Assembly: GCA_030744095.1 (NCBI GenBank)
Contig: JASLRF010000170.1
Location: forward strand, 1 to 5,410
Source: Pirellulaceae bacterium
Lineage (GTDB): Bacteria > Planctomycetota > Planctomycetia > Pirellulales > Pirellulaceae
DNA: 5,410 nucleotides
Reading direction: 5' to 3'
Shown piece after piece: positions 1 to 4,984 of this stretch. Made by a program: the position numbers and the translations under genes. Below the pieces are notes generated by a model that did no database searches, had not been told where the DNA came from, and was given only the letters and a program-made list of their open reading frames with translations. How positions within the stretch are numbered: the first letter of the stretch is position 1; each line of letters starts with the position of its first letter.

Positions 1-730
1 CGCCGCGAGAGGTGTTAACGAACATAGCAGTTGGCTTCATCAATCCAAAACAAGCGTCGCTGAACATGCTGCGCGTTTCTTCCGTGAGCGGCACGTGAGT
101 CACCACAATATCCGCTTCACGCAGCACTTCATCGAGAGACAGGAGCTGTATGTCGAGGGCACGAACATGATCAGAGTTCGGATCGACGTAATCGTCGTGC
201 GCGATAATTGGCATGTCGAACGCCTTGGCTCGCTGGGCAACCAGTGTTCCGATTCGCCCCAACCCGATCACGCCCAATGTCTTGCCGAACAGTTCGCTTC
301 CCGTGAACGCTTTGCGATTCCAACCACCGCCGTTGGTATCAAGATGTGCTGCCGGAATCCTGCGTGCCAGTGCCAGAATCAACCCAATCGTCAACTCAGC
401 CACCGAGATCGAGTTCTCCTGCGGAGCGTAAGTCACGACGATACCCGCTTCCGTCGCCGCATCGGTGTCGATATTGTCCAGCCCAGCACCGGCACGCCCG
501 ATGACTTCGAGTCTCGGAGCGGCATTGATGAGTTTAGCTGTCACTTGCGTCTGATTGCGAACGATCAGTGCCTGTGCGTCGCCGATAGAACTACTCAGTC
601 GACTCACATCGTTCCACAGCTCTGGGGCGAATGTAACATCAAAGTCGCTTCGCAGCGCGTCCATTGCCGGGCCTGTGACGTTCTCGCTGACCAGTATGTT
701 ACTACTCGTTGAATTCACGACACTTACCAT
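1..730 (-). CDS. D-2-hydroxyacid dehydrogenase, phosphoglycerate-dehydrogenase-like, C-terminus cut by window edge
   Basis: NAD-dependent oxidation or reduction at a 2-hydroxyacid/2-oxoacid carbon, expected in the cytoplasm. The 243 visible residues follow the SerA/FDH fold: an N-terminal substrate-binding part with IVRNQT (56-61) and GRAGAGLDNID (78-88), the APQENSISVAE linker (102-112), then the Rossmann domain with GLGRIG (156-161) and an NAD-selecting acidic residue at D179 or D180. HVPLTEETRSM (212-222) and MKPTAMFVNTSRG (231-243) follow; R242 matches the catalytic Arg, while the Glu and His of the catalytic set lie beyond the edge. The ATG at 730-728 overlaps the end of the deacetylase gene by 7 nt, which implies translational coupling; no well-spaced Shine-Dalgarno is seen, and a GTG at 718-716 is an alternative. 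Similarity to SerA is strong, but N59 replaces the Ser that usually helps bind phosphoglycerate, so another 2-hydroxyacid is possible. Presence of a C-terminal ACT domain cannot be judged. Confidence 0.93.
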   Translation of the reverse strand, partial: MVSVVNSTSSNILVSENVTGPAMDALRSDFDVTFAPELWNDVSRLSSSIGDAQALIVRNQTQVTAKLINAAPRLEVIGRAGAGLDNIDTDAATEAGIVVTYAPQENSISVAELTIGLILALARRIPAAHLDTNGGGWNRKAFTGSELFGKTLGVIGLGRIGTLVAQRAKAFDMPIIAHDDYVDPNSDHVRALDIQLLSLDEVLREADIVVTHVPLTEETRSMFSDACFGLMKPTAMFVNTSRG

Positions 731-1434
731 GCTCCCGTGCGTTTCCAGGCCGATGCTTGCTGAAACGCTTCGGCCGCTGCAGCACCAGCCTGTGCGCCAC
801 GGGCTTCACTTTGCCGAATCATTATCTCTTCCAGCGGCGAGAAGCCGGCGTTCTCGCCACGTGCCAACTGGCTCTGGTGACAACGCACCATCTGCCGTTT
901 GAGTTCCACGAACTCCGACACATCCACGTAGAACTCTGGTTGGAAGCCGACCAATTCAACCGTGTCCATCCACCACAGCGCGGGTGGCTGTGCCAGCGGT
1001 GCGGATTCGGTCTTGTGTCCCGCCGACGCACAGAACCACGAGGCTGCTTCGGACACTGCCGACGCGGCGCGATGATCCGCGTGGTAATCGTCGGCCGAAT
1101 GAGCCAGTACGAGTGTCGCGCGGAATTGGCGTAACAACTCGACAACGGTCCTCCGCGACTCGACGGAGTCAAACAGCTCGCCATCTCCGAAGCCACCTTC
1201 GAGCAGTTCCGCGTGAAGCAATTCGGCGGCGGCCTGCATTTCACCGCTCCGCACGTCACCAAGATTCTCTATCGGCGGATCCGGCTGTCCCTTGTCTCCG
1301 CGACATAAGACAGCAATTCCAATCACCGCTCCGTCAGCCCTCGCACGGGCTAGCGTCCCGGCGCACAACAGTTCGGCATCGTCGGGATGAGCCACAACCG
1401 CCAGTACACGTTCGTTCGCAAAATCGAGTTTCAT
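724..1434 (-). CDS. PIG-L/LmbE family zinc-dependent deacetylase
   Basis: This family hydrolyses N-acetyl groups, usually from GlcNAc-containing conjugates (MshB, BshB, PIG-L); the substrate here is unknown. The 236-residue protein opens with a short beta strand and AHPDDAE (15-21): by comparison with MshB, H16 and D19 are zinc ligands and D18 the general base. The third ligand is H121 in YHADH (117-121). CRGDKGQP (44-51) and RSGEMQAAAELL (62-73) fit the usual family layout, and the length is normal. No signal peptide is seen, so it is probably cytoplasmic. I chose the ATG at 1434, preceded by a weak GGAAA, because the homology begins at once (MKLDFANERVLAVVAHPDD). A TTG at 1458-1456 would add 8 residues and overlap the upstream stop by 4 nt, so coupled initiation there is a real alternative. 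It lies 20 nt after the oxidoreductase gene and its end overlaps the dehydrogenase start. Confidence 0.94.
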   Translation of the reverse strand: MKLDFANERVLAVVAHPDDAELLCAGTLARARADGAVIGIAVLCRGDKGQPDPPIENLGDVRSGEMQAAAELLHAELLEGGFGDGELFDSVESRRTVVELLRQFRATLVLAHSADDYHADHRAASAVSEAASWFCASAGHKTESAPLAQPPALWWMDTVELVGFQPEFYVDVSEFVELKRQMVRCHQSQLARGENAGFSPLEEIMIRQSEARGAQAGAAAAEAFQQASAWKRTGAW

Positions 1435-1454
1435 GATCTGTTTTTCCGCGGCAA

Positions 1455-2942
1455 TCAATTACCGTTCGGCGGTTGGCCGTTCTTCCATGCACCGGCCAGT
1501 TTCTGATACTCGAAGGGAGTCATCACACTCCCTTTGTCACCAGCCTGCCAACCCGCCACATGATGCGGTTCGGCTCCCGCTTCCGACATTTGTTCCCAGT
1601 TTGCCGCCCAGCTTTCGTTGCCATCGCCGATGCGACCGTCTCGATCGACTTGAAACACTTTTCCTTCTCGATAGCTTCGAATCGCAAGGTTCACCATCAT
1701 CACCGCAGCCGCTCCAAGTTCAGGATCGTTATTGACAGACTGTGGTTTTCCGGTGCGGATCGCCTCGAAGAAGTTCAGAAAATGCATACTGTTGATGTCG
1801 TGTTCGACCGTCGCTTCGTGTGTCGTGCGCTTCGACTTACTGTCCAGTGTCACTTGCGGTCGTTCCGGAACGAAATCGAACGATGCTTTCGTTCCGTTCA
1901 GGTAACATGGTTTGTGGAACAGCAGCGCGCCGTAATGGCCGCGGATGATATGCTCCAGCTTCAGCTCTTCGGCAACCATCGTGCTGCTGACGACGCCCTG
2001 CACGCTTTCATGAAAATCGGCGATCAGCGAGCCGACGTCCGGCACATCGCGATCGTCGTATTCCAAGAAGATCCCGCCGCCGCCGACCACTCGCCCAGGA
2101 TTCCGCAGCCCCGTCGCCTTGAGGATGCCCGTGATGCGATGGACGAACAGATCCCCAAACATTCCCATACTGAACGGCCAATAACAACGCCACTGCCCAT
2201 ACGTAGCACGGTCGAAGACCATCTCCGGCGCCAGACCCTCGTCAACGCCAAGCCAGCGTCGCCAGTCAATCGTCTTTGGCGTCATCTCTTCGGTGATGAC
2301 GTTGTGCCGCGACATTCCTGCGCGGCCGTTGCGGAAGCATTCGGTCTGGAACTGGAGGATCTTACCGAGTTGCCCTGCGTTAATCATTTCGCGAGCCATG
2401 TTCCAGACGGGCGAACTGGTCGATTGCACACCGACCTGCATGACGAGACCGCTGGACTTCCACGCATCGACGACTTCACGCGACTGATCAATCGTGTGAG
2501 TCATCGGCTTTTCGCAGTAGACATGCTTTCCCGCGGCCAGTGCGTCGATTGTCTGCCTGGCGTGCCAGTGATCGGGCGTCGCGATGCAGACCGCGTCAAC
2601 TGCGTCGTCGGCCAGCATATCGCGGTAGTCCGGATACGATTTGGGAGTAACGTCCGTCTCCTTTTTGATGTAGTCGATCGCCTGGTCGCGATGCACCGTA
2701 TAAACATCGCTGACCGCAACCATATCGATCTTCGCTCCCAGCTTGCGGATTTTCGCGAGCGTCTTGACGTGCGTACCAAAACCTCGCCGACCCGGTCCAA
2801 TCACGCCAACCCGAATCCGCTCGTTCACTCCCACGGTACGAGCCCGCGCAGGCGCGGACAGCAAGCCCGCCGCAGCGCCAACAGCGCCCCCCGTCGCCGT
2901 TGTCTTGATGAAGTCGCGTCTAGAAACATTGGAATCTGTCAT
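1455..2942 (-). CDS. Tat-exported Gfo/Idh/MocA family oxidoreductase
   Basis: NAD(P)-dependent oxidoreductase acting on sugars or related polyols; exact substrate unknown. The 495-residue protein starts with a twin-arginine signal, SRRDFIKTT (7-15), then a small-residue hydrophobic stretch (16-30) and a likely cleavage after APARA (30-34), so it is predicted to be exported folded. The Rossmann domain follows: RVGVIGPGRRGFG (44-56, nucleotide loop G49-x-G51-x-x-G54), ATPDHWHA (121-128) and the family signature CEKP (143-146, Lys145 being the usual catalytic lysine). The C-terminal alpha/beta domain runs to the end and includes HDINSMHFLNFFEAIRTGKP, typical of planctomycete members. Start choice: an ATG at 3014 would add 24 residues, but the ATG at 2942 has AAGGAG 9 nt upstream and puts the Tat motif next to the N-terminus. 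It is probably the first gene of a unit with the deacetylase and the hydroxyacid dehydrogenase. Zymomonas glucose-fructose oxidoreductase is a precedent for a Tat-exported enzyme of this family carrying its cofactor. Confidence 0.95.
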   Translation of the reverse strand: MTDSNVSRRDFIKTTATGGAVGAAAGLLSAPARARTVGVNERIRVGVIGPGRRGFGTHVKTLAKIRKLGAKIDMVAVSDVYTVHRDQAIDYIKKETDVTPKSYPDYRDMLADDAVDAVCIATPDHWHARQTIDALAAGKHVYCEKPMTHTIDQSREVVDAWKSSGLVMQVGVQSTSSPVWNMAREMINAGQLGKILQFQTECFRNGRAGMSRHNVITEEMTPKTIDWRRWLGVDEGLAPEMVFDRATYGQWRCYWPFSMGMFGDLFVHRITGILKATGLRNPGRVVGGGGIFLEYDDRDVPDVGSLIADFHESVQGVVSSTMVAEELKLEHIIRGHYGALLFHKPCYLNGTKASFDFVPERPQVTLDSKSKRTTHEATVEHDINSMHFLNFFEAIRTGKPQSVNNDPELGAAAVMMVNLAIRSYREGKVFQVDRDGRIGDGNESWAANWEQMSEAGAEPHHVAGWQAGDKGSVMTPFEYQKLAGAWKNGQPPNGN

Positions 2943-2951
2943 GAGTCGATT

Positions 2952-2957
2952 CTCCTT
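2952..2957 (-). promoter_or_regulatory. Shine-Dalgarno of the Gfo/Idh oxidoreductase gene
   Basis: On the minus strand AAGGAG lies 9 nt before the ATG at 2942. It is the best ribosome-binding site in the window and decides the start, rejecting the longer reading frame from 3014. Confidence 0.85.
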
Positions 2958-3009
2958 AGTTGGACAGCGCCATTTTGTAGGGAGTTTGTCAGTTCTTTCT
3001 GCCCCAAAG

Positions 3010-3024
3010 GGCAACGCTGTGAAG
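3010..3024 (+). repeat. Outer inverted repeat, left copy (15 nt)
   Basis: GGCAACGCTGTGAAG here is the exact reverse complement of 3467-3481. The similarity extends weakly: AAAGG precedes both copies with a 1-nt indel, and a TTTC-containing stretch follows both. Just left of it, TGCCC-CAAA-GGGCA (3000-3013) can form a 5-bp hairpin that overlaps the repeat. Confidence 0.8.
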
Positions 3025-3064
3025 GACTTTCAAGCGTGTATTGCCGGGCTATCACAGCGGGTTC

Positions 3065-3098
3065 TACCGCGAAGCGGTTACATTCCAAAGCCCAGGGT
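3065..3098 (+). repeat. 34-nt inverted repeat, left copy
   Basis: It matches the reverse complement of 3280-3313 at 31 of 34 positions: 15 exact positions (TACCGCGAAGCGGTT), three mismatches among the next four, then 15 exact (TCCAAAGCCCAGGGT). The first block is itself a hairpin, ACCGC-GAA-GCGGT (3066-3078), containing the sequence GCGAAGC, a known highly stable DNA mini-hairpin. Confidence 0.88.
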
Positions 3099-3122
3099 CG
3101 CTGTGCAGCAGCACACCCTGGG
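3091..3122. repeat. Hairpin with CCCAGGG/CCCTGGG base, variant 1
   Basis: CCCAGGG (3091-3097) pairs with CCCTGGG (3116-3122). Inside, TGTGC (3102-3106) pairs with GCACA (3111-3115) around an AGCA loop, leaving TCGC (3098-3101) as a one-sided bulge. Two further hairpins in this region (3255-3287, 3514-3532) use the same base with different interiors. Confidence 0.75.
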
Positions 3123-3125
3123 TAA

Positions 3126-3135
3126 CGAATACCCT
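3126..3135 (+). repeat. 10-nt direct repeat, copy 1
   Basis: CGAATACCCT occurs here and again at 3249-3258 in the same orientation. Both copies adjoin a CCCTGGG block: it lies before the first copy (3116-3122) and overlaps the end of the second (3255-3261). Confidence 0.6.
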
Positions 3136-3147
3136 AACGACGATCAT

Positions 3148-3160
3148 ACCCTGAAAGGGT
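3148..3160 (+). repeat. ACCCT-GAA-AGGGT hairpin
   Basis: A perfect 5-bp stem with a GAA triloop on the plus strand. Twelve nt of it (3148-3159) recur as an exact reverse complement at 3547-3558, where the GAA loop reads on the minus strand. Confidence 0.75.
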
Positions 3161-3191
3161 TTTACAAGGGCAAGACGTCAGTTGCTTGCAT

Positions 3192-3232
3192 GGCGTTAGT
3201 CGAATTCCAACTTTGTCTAACGCCTTCGGCGT
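3192..3232. repeat. Nested stem-loops with GGCGTTAG/CTAACGCC arms
   Basis: GGCGTTAG (3192-3199) is the exact reverse complement of CTAACGCC (3217-3224), separated by 17 nt. The right arm can instead pair forward: ACGCC (3220-3224), TTC loop, GGCGT (3228-3232). The two pairings exclude each other, so this stretch could switch between two folds if transcribed; that is inference. Confidence 0.7.
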
Positions 3233-3248
3233 AAGCACTTAATCGGGT

Positions 3249-3258
3249 CGAATACCCT
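3249..3258 (+). repeat. 10-nt direct repeat, copy 2
   Basis: Second copy of CGAATACCCT (first at 3126-3135). Its last four bases are the start of the left arm of the long hairpin at 3255-3287. Confidence 0.6.
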
Positions 3259-3287
3259 GGGTGCGCGTCTTCGACGCGCACCCTGGG
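3255..3287. repeat. Long hairpin with CCCTGGG base, variant 2
   Basis: This is the longest stem in the window: 15-nt arms CCCTGGGTGCGCGTC (3255-3269) and GACGCGCACCCTGGG (3273-3287) around a TTC triloop, with a single T:T mismatch in the outer part. The inner 8 bp (TGCGCGTC/GACGCGCA) are perfect. No T-run follows on either strand, so it is not a classical intrinsic terminator. Confidence 0.88.
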
Positions 3288-3313
3288 CTTTGGAGTACAA
3301 CCGCTTCGCGGTA
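3280..3313 (-). repeat. 34-nt inverted repeat, right copy
   Basis: Reverse-complement partner of 3065-3098 (31 of 34 positions). It contains the hairpin ACCGC-TTC-GCGGT (3300-3312), whose loop reads GAA on the minus strand, and shares its CCCTGGG with the right arm of the long hairpin at 3255-3287. Confidence 0.88.
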
Positions 3314-3466
3314 AACGCGCCTCAGCAGGCACTTGCATCAATTCTCTCGCATTGCGAACGCCTGGATAACGCTGCAGTGGGAGATAACGATAAAGAGAGC
3401 CTGAATCTGGCCTTTTTCATACCCTCCAAAATCTGCGAGCCCCCAGTTTTCCAGGTCCTAGAAATG

Positions 3467-3481
3467 CTTCACAGCGTTGCC
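3467..3481 (-). repeat. Outer inverted repeat, right copy (15 nt)
   Basis: CTTCACAGCGTTGCC is the exact reverse complement of 3010-3024. Between this copy and the 34-nt repeat (3314-3466) there is about 150 nt of non-palindromic sequence with no counterpart on the left side, so the overall inverted arrangement is not symmetrical. Confidence 0.8.
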
Positions 3482-3513
3482 TTTCAGGACGAGCTTCATG
3501 AATGTTCCATAAT

Positions 3514-3532
3514 CCCAGGGCGTTGCCCTGGG
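3514..3532. repeat. Short hairpin with CCCAGGG/CCCTGGG base, variant 3
   Basis: CCCAGGG (3514-3520) and CCCTGGG (3526-3532) pair perfectly, and the stem extends by one C:G pair to leave a GTT triloop (3522-3524). It lies about 130 nt beyond the stop of the ceramidase-like gene on the transcribed strand and could stabilise or end that transcript, but no T-run follows. Confidence 0.82.
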
Positions 3533-3546
3533 CTGACATGTTGAGG

Positions 3547-3558
3547 CCCTTTCAGGGT
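3547..3558 (-). repeat. CCCT-TTC-AGGG hairpin, inverted copy of 3148-3159
   Basis: A 4-bp stem with a TTC loop on the plus strand (GAA on the minus). All 12 nt are the exact reverse complement of 3148-3159. It is the first hairpin met by transcription leaving the ceramidase-like gene, about 100 nt after its stop. Confidence 0.7.
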
Positions 3559-3658
3559 GAAGATAACGTTGATTTAAACCATGATAGAGAGGATTGTTAG
3601 GAATATCCTTTGTCGCAATGTGGCGCTATCCAACTTGGCTTCACATCATATCGAGTGC

Positions 3659-4969
3659 TCATTCAATAAGCTTCCTCTTGAGCAGTTGCTGGATGCCGTC
3701 GGAGAGGATTCGATCCACTTGCGGATCACAGAACGCCACGCCAACCTCATAGCCGCCTTGTGTAAAAGCCTCAGCGGTTGGGAGATACCACGGTCCACCG
3801 TCGCCGTAACCAGCTATCGCGACAAACCGTTTTGGAAAAAGCACTTGTGCGCCAAGCTGGTATTCCACAAACGGTTCACCCGGCAGATGCAGCAACGAAA
3901 CGTCGTTGACGTGCAGTGCGCTGAGCGTAATCGGCATCTTTCGTTCGTATCGTTTGAGCCATGCCAGTGTGAACGCTGGTCGGTTACGGAGGACGACACG
4001 CTTAGTTTTGTCGGAGATCTGTCGTTGTATCTCATCTGCGGAGAGATCAGCTCGCGGCCGTGGAAGAATGTCGTGCGTTTGCCAGTGGACGCTACGAATC
4101 GGTACAGGCTGCAGTATTGCTGACGCAGCTTCCATCGCTTGGTAAACGCGCTGCGTCAACAGTTGCCGGTTCTCCTTTACGTCACTGTTGTTGTACTTGC
4201 CCGTGTTCTGGTTGCCTGCACAACCGGTGAAATAGATGTGCGTGCACGCTGGGTCGTCGTGTTGTTGCTTCAGCCGTCGGGCCAGACCGACGAATTCGCT
4301 GCTGACCCGTCCTTCCTGGCAGCAATAGCTGATGGGATGCACGGCATAGTAGTAGCACGCGGTGACTTTCGTCTTTCCATCGTAGAAGGCAACCGCCTTT
4401 AGCCAAGGATCGATGACACCAGCTGGCAGATGTCGCACATCGCTGCCGCCGGGAGCAACGCTACGATTCTTGCGCACGAGACCATCGTCGCCGAGGATGC
4501 GCCGATTCGAAGTGACCTCTTCGACTTGCGCCTGTGCTTTGGCAACATGCGTGATTTGCCGCGGACTCCCCAGTGCATCCTCGATGGTACTCCGGCCGCG
4601 ATCAAGGCACCGCTCAAGGAATTCAGAATCGACGTTCGGCGGCAGGTCGCCCTGTTCACGCACGATGCGATCGGTTTCCAGACAGACGAACGGAGCATCG
4701 TGCTGGTGGACGCACTGCACGGCGACACGATCCGCTGTCGTGCCGGCCGTCTCAGCCAATGCTTTTCGCCACGCCAGATGCGCCTCGTTGCAAATACCTG
4801 TCCAGTCGACGGAACAAACAACGATCGGCTTGCCGGCACCGAGCAGCACGAACCCGATCGCTTCCAGAGGATCGTCGACGGTCGTCACGGATGGAATCCA
4901 GCCACCGCAAAGCGAATGTCCTTTGGGTGGCGTGACGTCGAAGCGGAATGGGGCAATGGCGAGGTTCAT
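3659..4969 (-). CDS. Neutral/alkaline ceramidase-family protein, probably without ceramidase activity
   Basis: The 436-residue protein follows the N-terminal domain of neutral ceramidases in order: FRFDVTPPKG (8-17), VHQHDAP (87-93), AVHPISY (209-215), FTGCAGNQNTG (247-257), LPGEPFVEY (362-370) and GYGDGGPWYLPTAEAFTQGGYE (387-408). By comparison with the Pseudomonas enzyme, H90, H211, E365 and probably Y395 would bind zinc. The GDVSPN-type loop carrying the catalytic serine reads GNQNTG here (252-257), with Asn255 where Ser is expected. The C-terminal Ig-like domain of true ceramidases is also absent (436 residues against roughly 650 or more). No signal peptide or membrane segment is visible, so it may be cytoplasmic. 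Such proteins are widespread in planctomycetes and often annotated as ceramidase; a different hydrolytic or metal-dependent role is likely. It starts 15 nt after the heme protein gene, with only a weak GGAAA upstream. Confidence 0.85.
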   Translation of the reverse strand: MNLAIAPFRFDVTPPKGHSLCGGWIPSVTTVDDPLEAIGFVLLGAGKPIVVCSVDWTGICNEAHLAWRKALAETAGTTADRVAVQCVHQHDAPFVCLETDRIVREQGDLPPNVDSEFLERCLDRGRSTIEDALGSPRQITHVAKAQAQVEEVTSNRRILGDDGLVRKNRSVAPGGSDVRHLPAGVIDPWLKAVAFYDGKTKVTACYYYAVHPISYCCQEGRVSSEFVGLARRLKQQHDDPACTHIYFTGCAGNQNTGKYNNSDVKENRQLLTQRVYQAMEAASAILQPVPIRSVHWQTHDILPRPRADLSADEIQRQISDKTKRVVLRNRPAFTLAWLKRYERKMPITLSALHVNDVSLLHLPGEPFVEYQLGAQVLFPKRFVAIAGYGDGGPWYLPTAEAFTQGGYEVGVAFCDPQVDRILSDGIQQLLKRKLIE

Positions 4970-4984
4970 GTTTCCGTTTCAGAT

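Larger units (their letters stand above)
2958..3658. other. Gene-free region rich in hairpins and inverted repeats
   Basis: About 700 nt between the end of the ceramidase-like gene and the ribosome-binding site of the oxidoreductase gene. No frame on either strand shows a recognisable protein. From about 3000 to 3558 it is filled with short perfect hairpins, most with a GAA or TTC triloop, and with longer inverted and direct repeats, listed separately. The outer parts (2958-2999 and 3559-3658) show nothing clear. No T-run follows any hairpin on the minus strand, so a standard intrinsic terminator for the ceramidase-like gene is not visible. A promoter for the oxidoreductase gene should lie here, but I could not find a convincing -35/-10 pair. 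The composition resembles intergenic REP/BIME-type repeats more than a decayed gene; no transposase is seen. Confidence 0.75.

Noticed and set aside
95..712. Plus-strand open frame of 205 codons
   Set aside because: Fully antisense to the dehydrogenase gene, whose motifs are unmistakable.
1473..3125. Plus-strand open frame of 550 codons
   Set aside because: It lies antisense to the clear Gfo/Idh gene over nearly all its length, has no recognisable domain and is rich in His/Arg runs typical of reverse-frame translation in GC-rich DNA.
3143..3148. TATGAT on the minus strand as a -10 box for the oxidoreductase gene
   Set aside because: The best -35 candidate (TTGCCC) is 19 nt away and the hairpin at 3148-3160 fills the spacer; about 200 nt of leader would follow. 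Too weak to call.
3255..3287. Intrinsic transcription terminator
   Set aside because: The stem is strong enough, but no run of T follows it on either strand.
3322..3420. Minus-strand 32-codon frame, MKKARFRLSLSLSPTAAL..., after a GGAGG
   Set aside because: The GGAGG is only about 2 nt from the ATG, too close for normal initiation, and nothing else supports a gene. It is the only small frame in the gap that looks even slightly plausible; conservation in relatives would revive it.
3290..3544. Plus-strand open frame of 84 codons inside the repeat region
   Set aside because: It runs through hairpin and inverted-repeat sequence, has no domain and no ribosome-binding site; its length is easily reached by chance.
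3000..3558. CRISPR array
   Set aside because: Repeats are few, differ in length and orientation, and are unevenly spaced; they are hairpins and inverted copies, not regular direct repeats with spacers.
3581..4123. Plus-strand open frame of 180 codons starting in the gap
   Set aside because: Most of it is antisense to the 3' half of the ceramidase-like gene and the short unique part shows no motif or ribosome-binding site.
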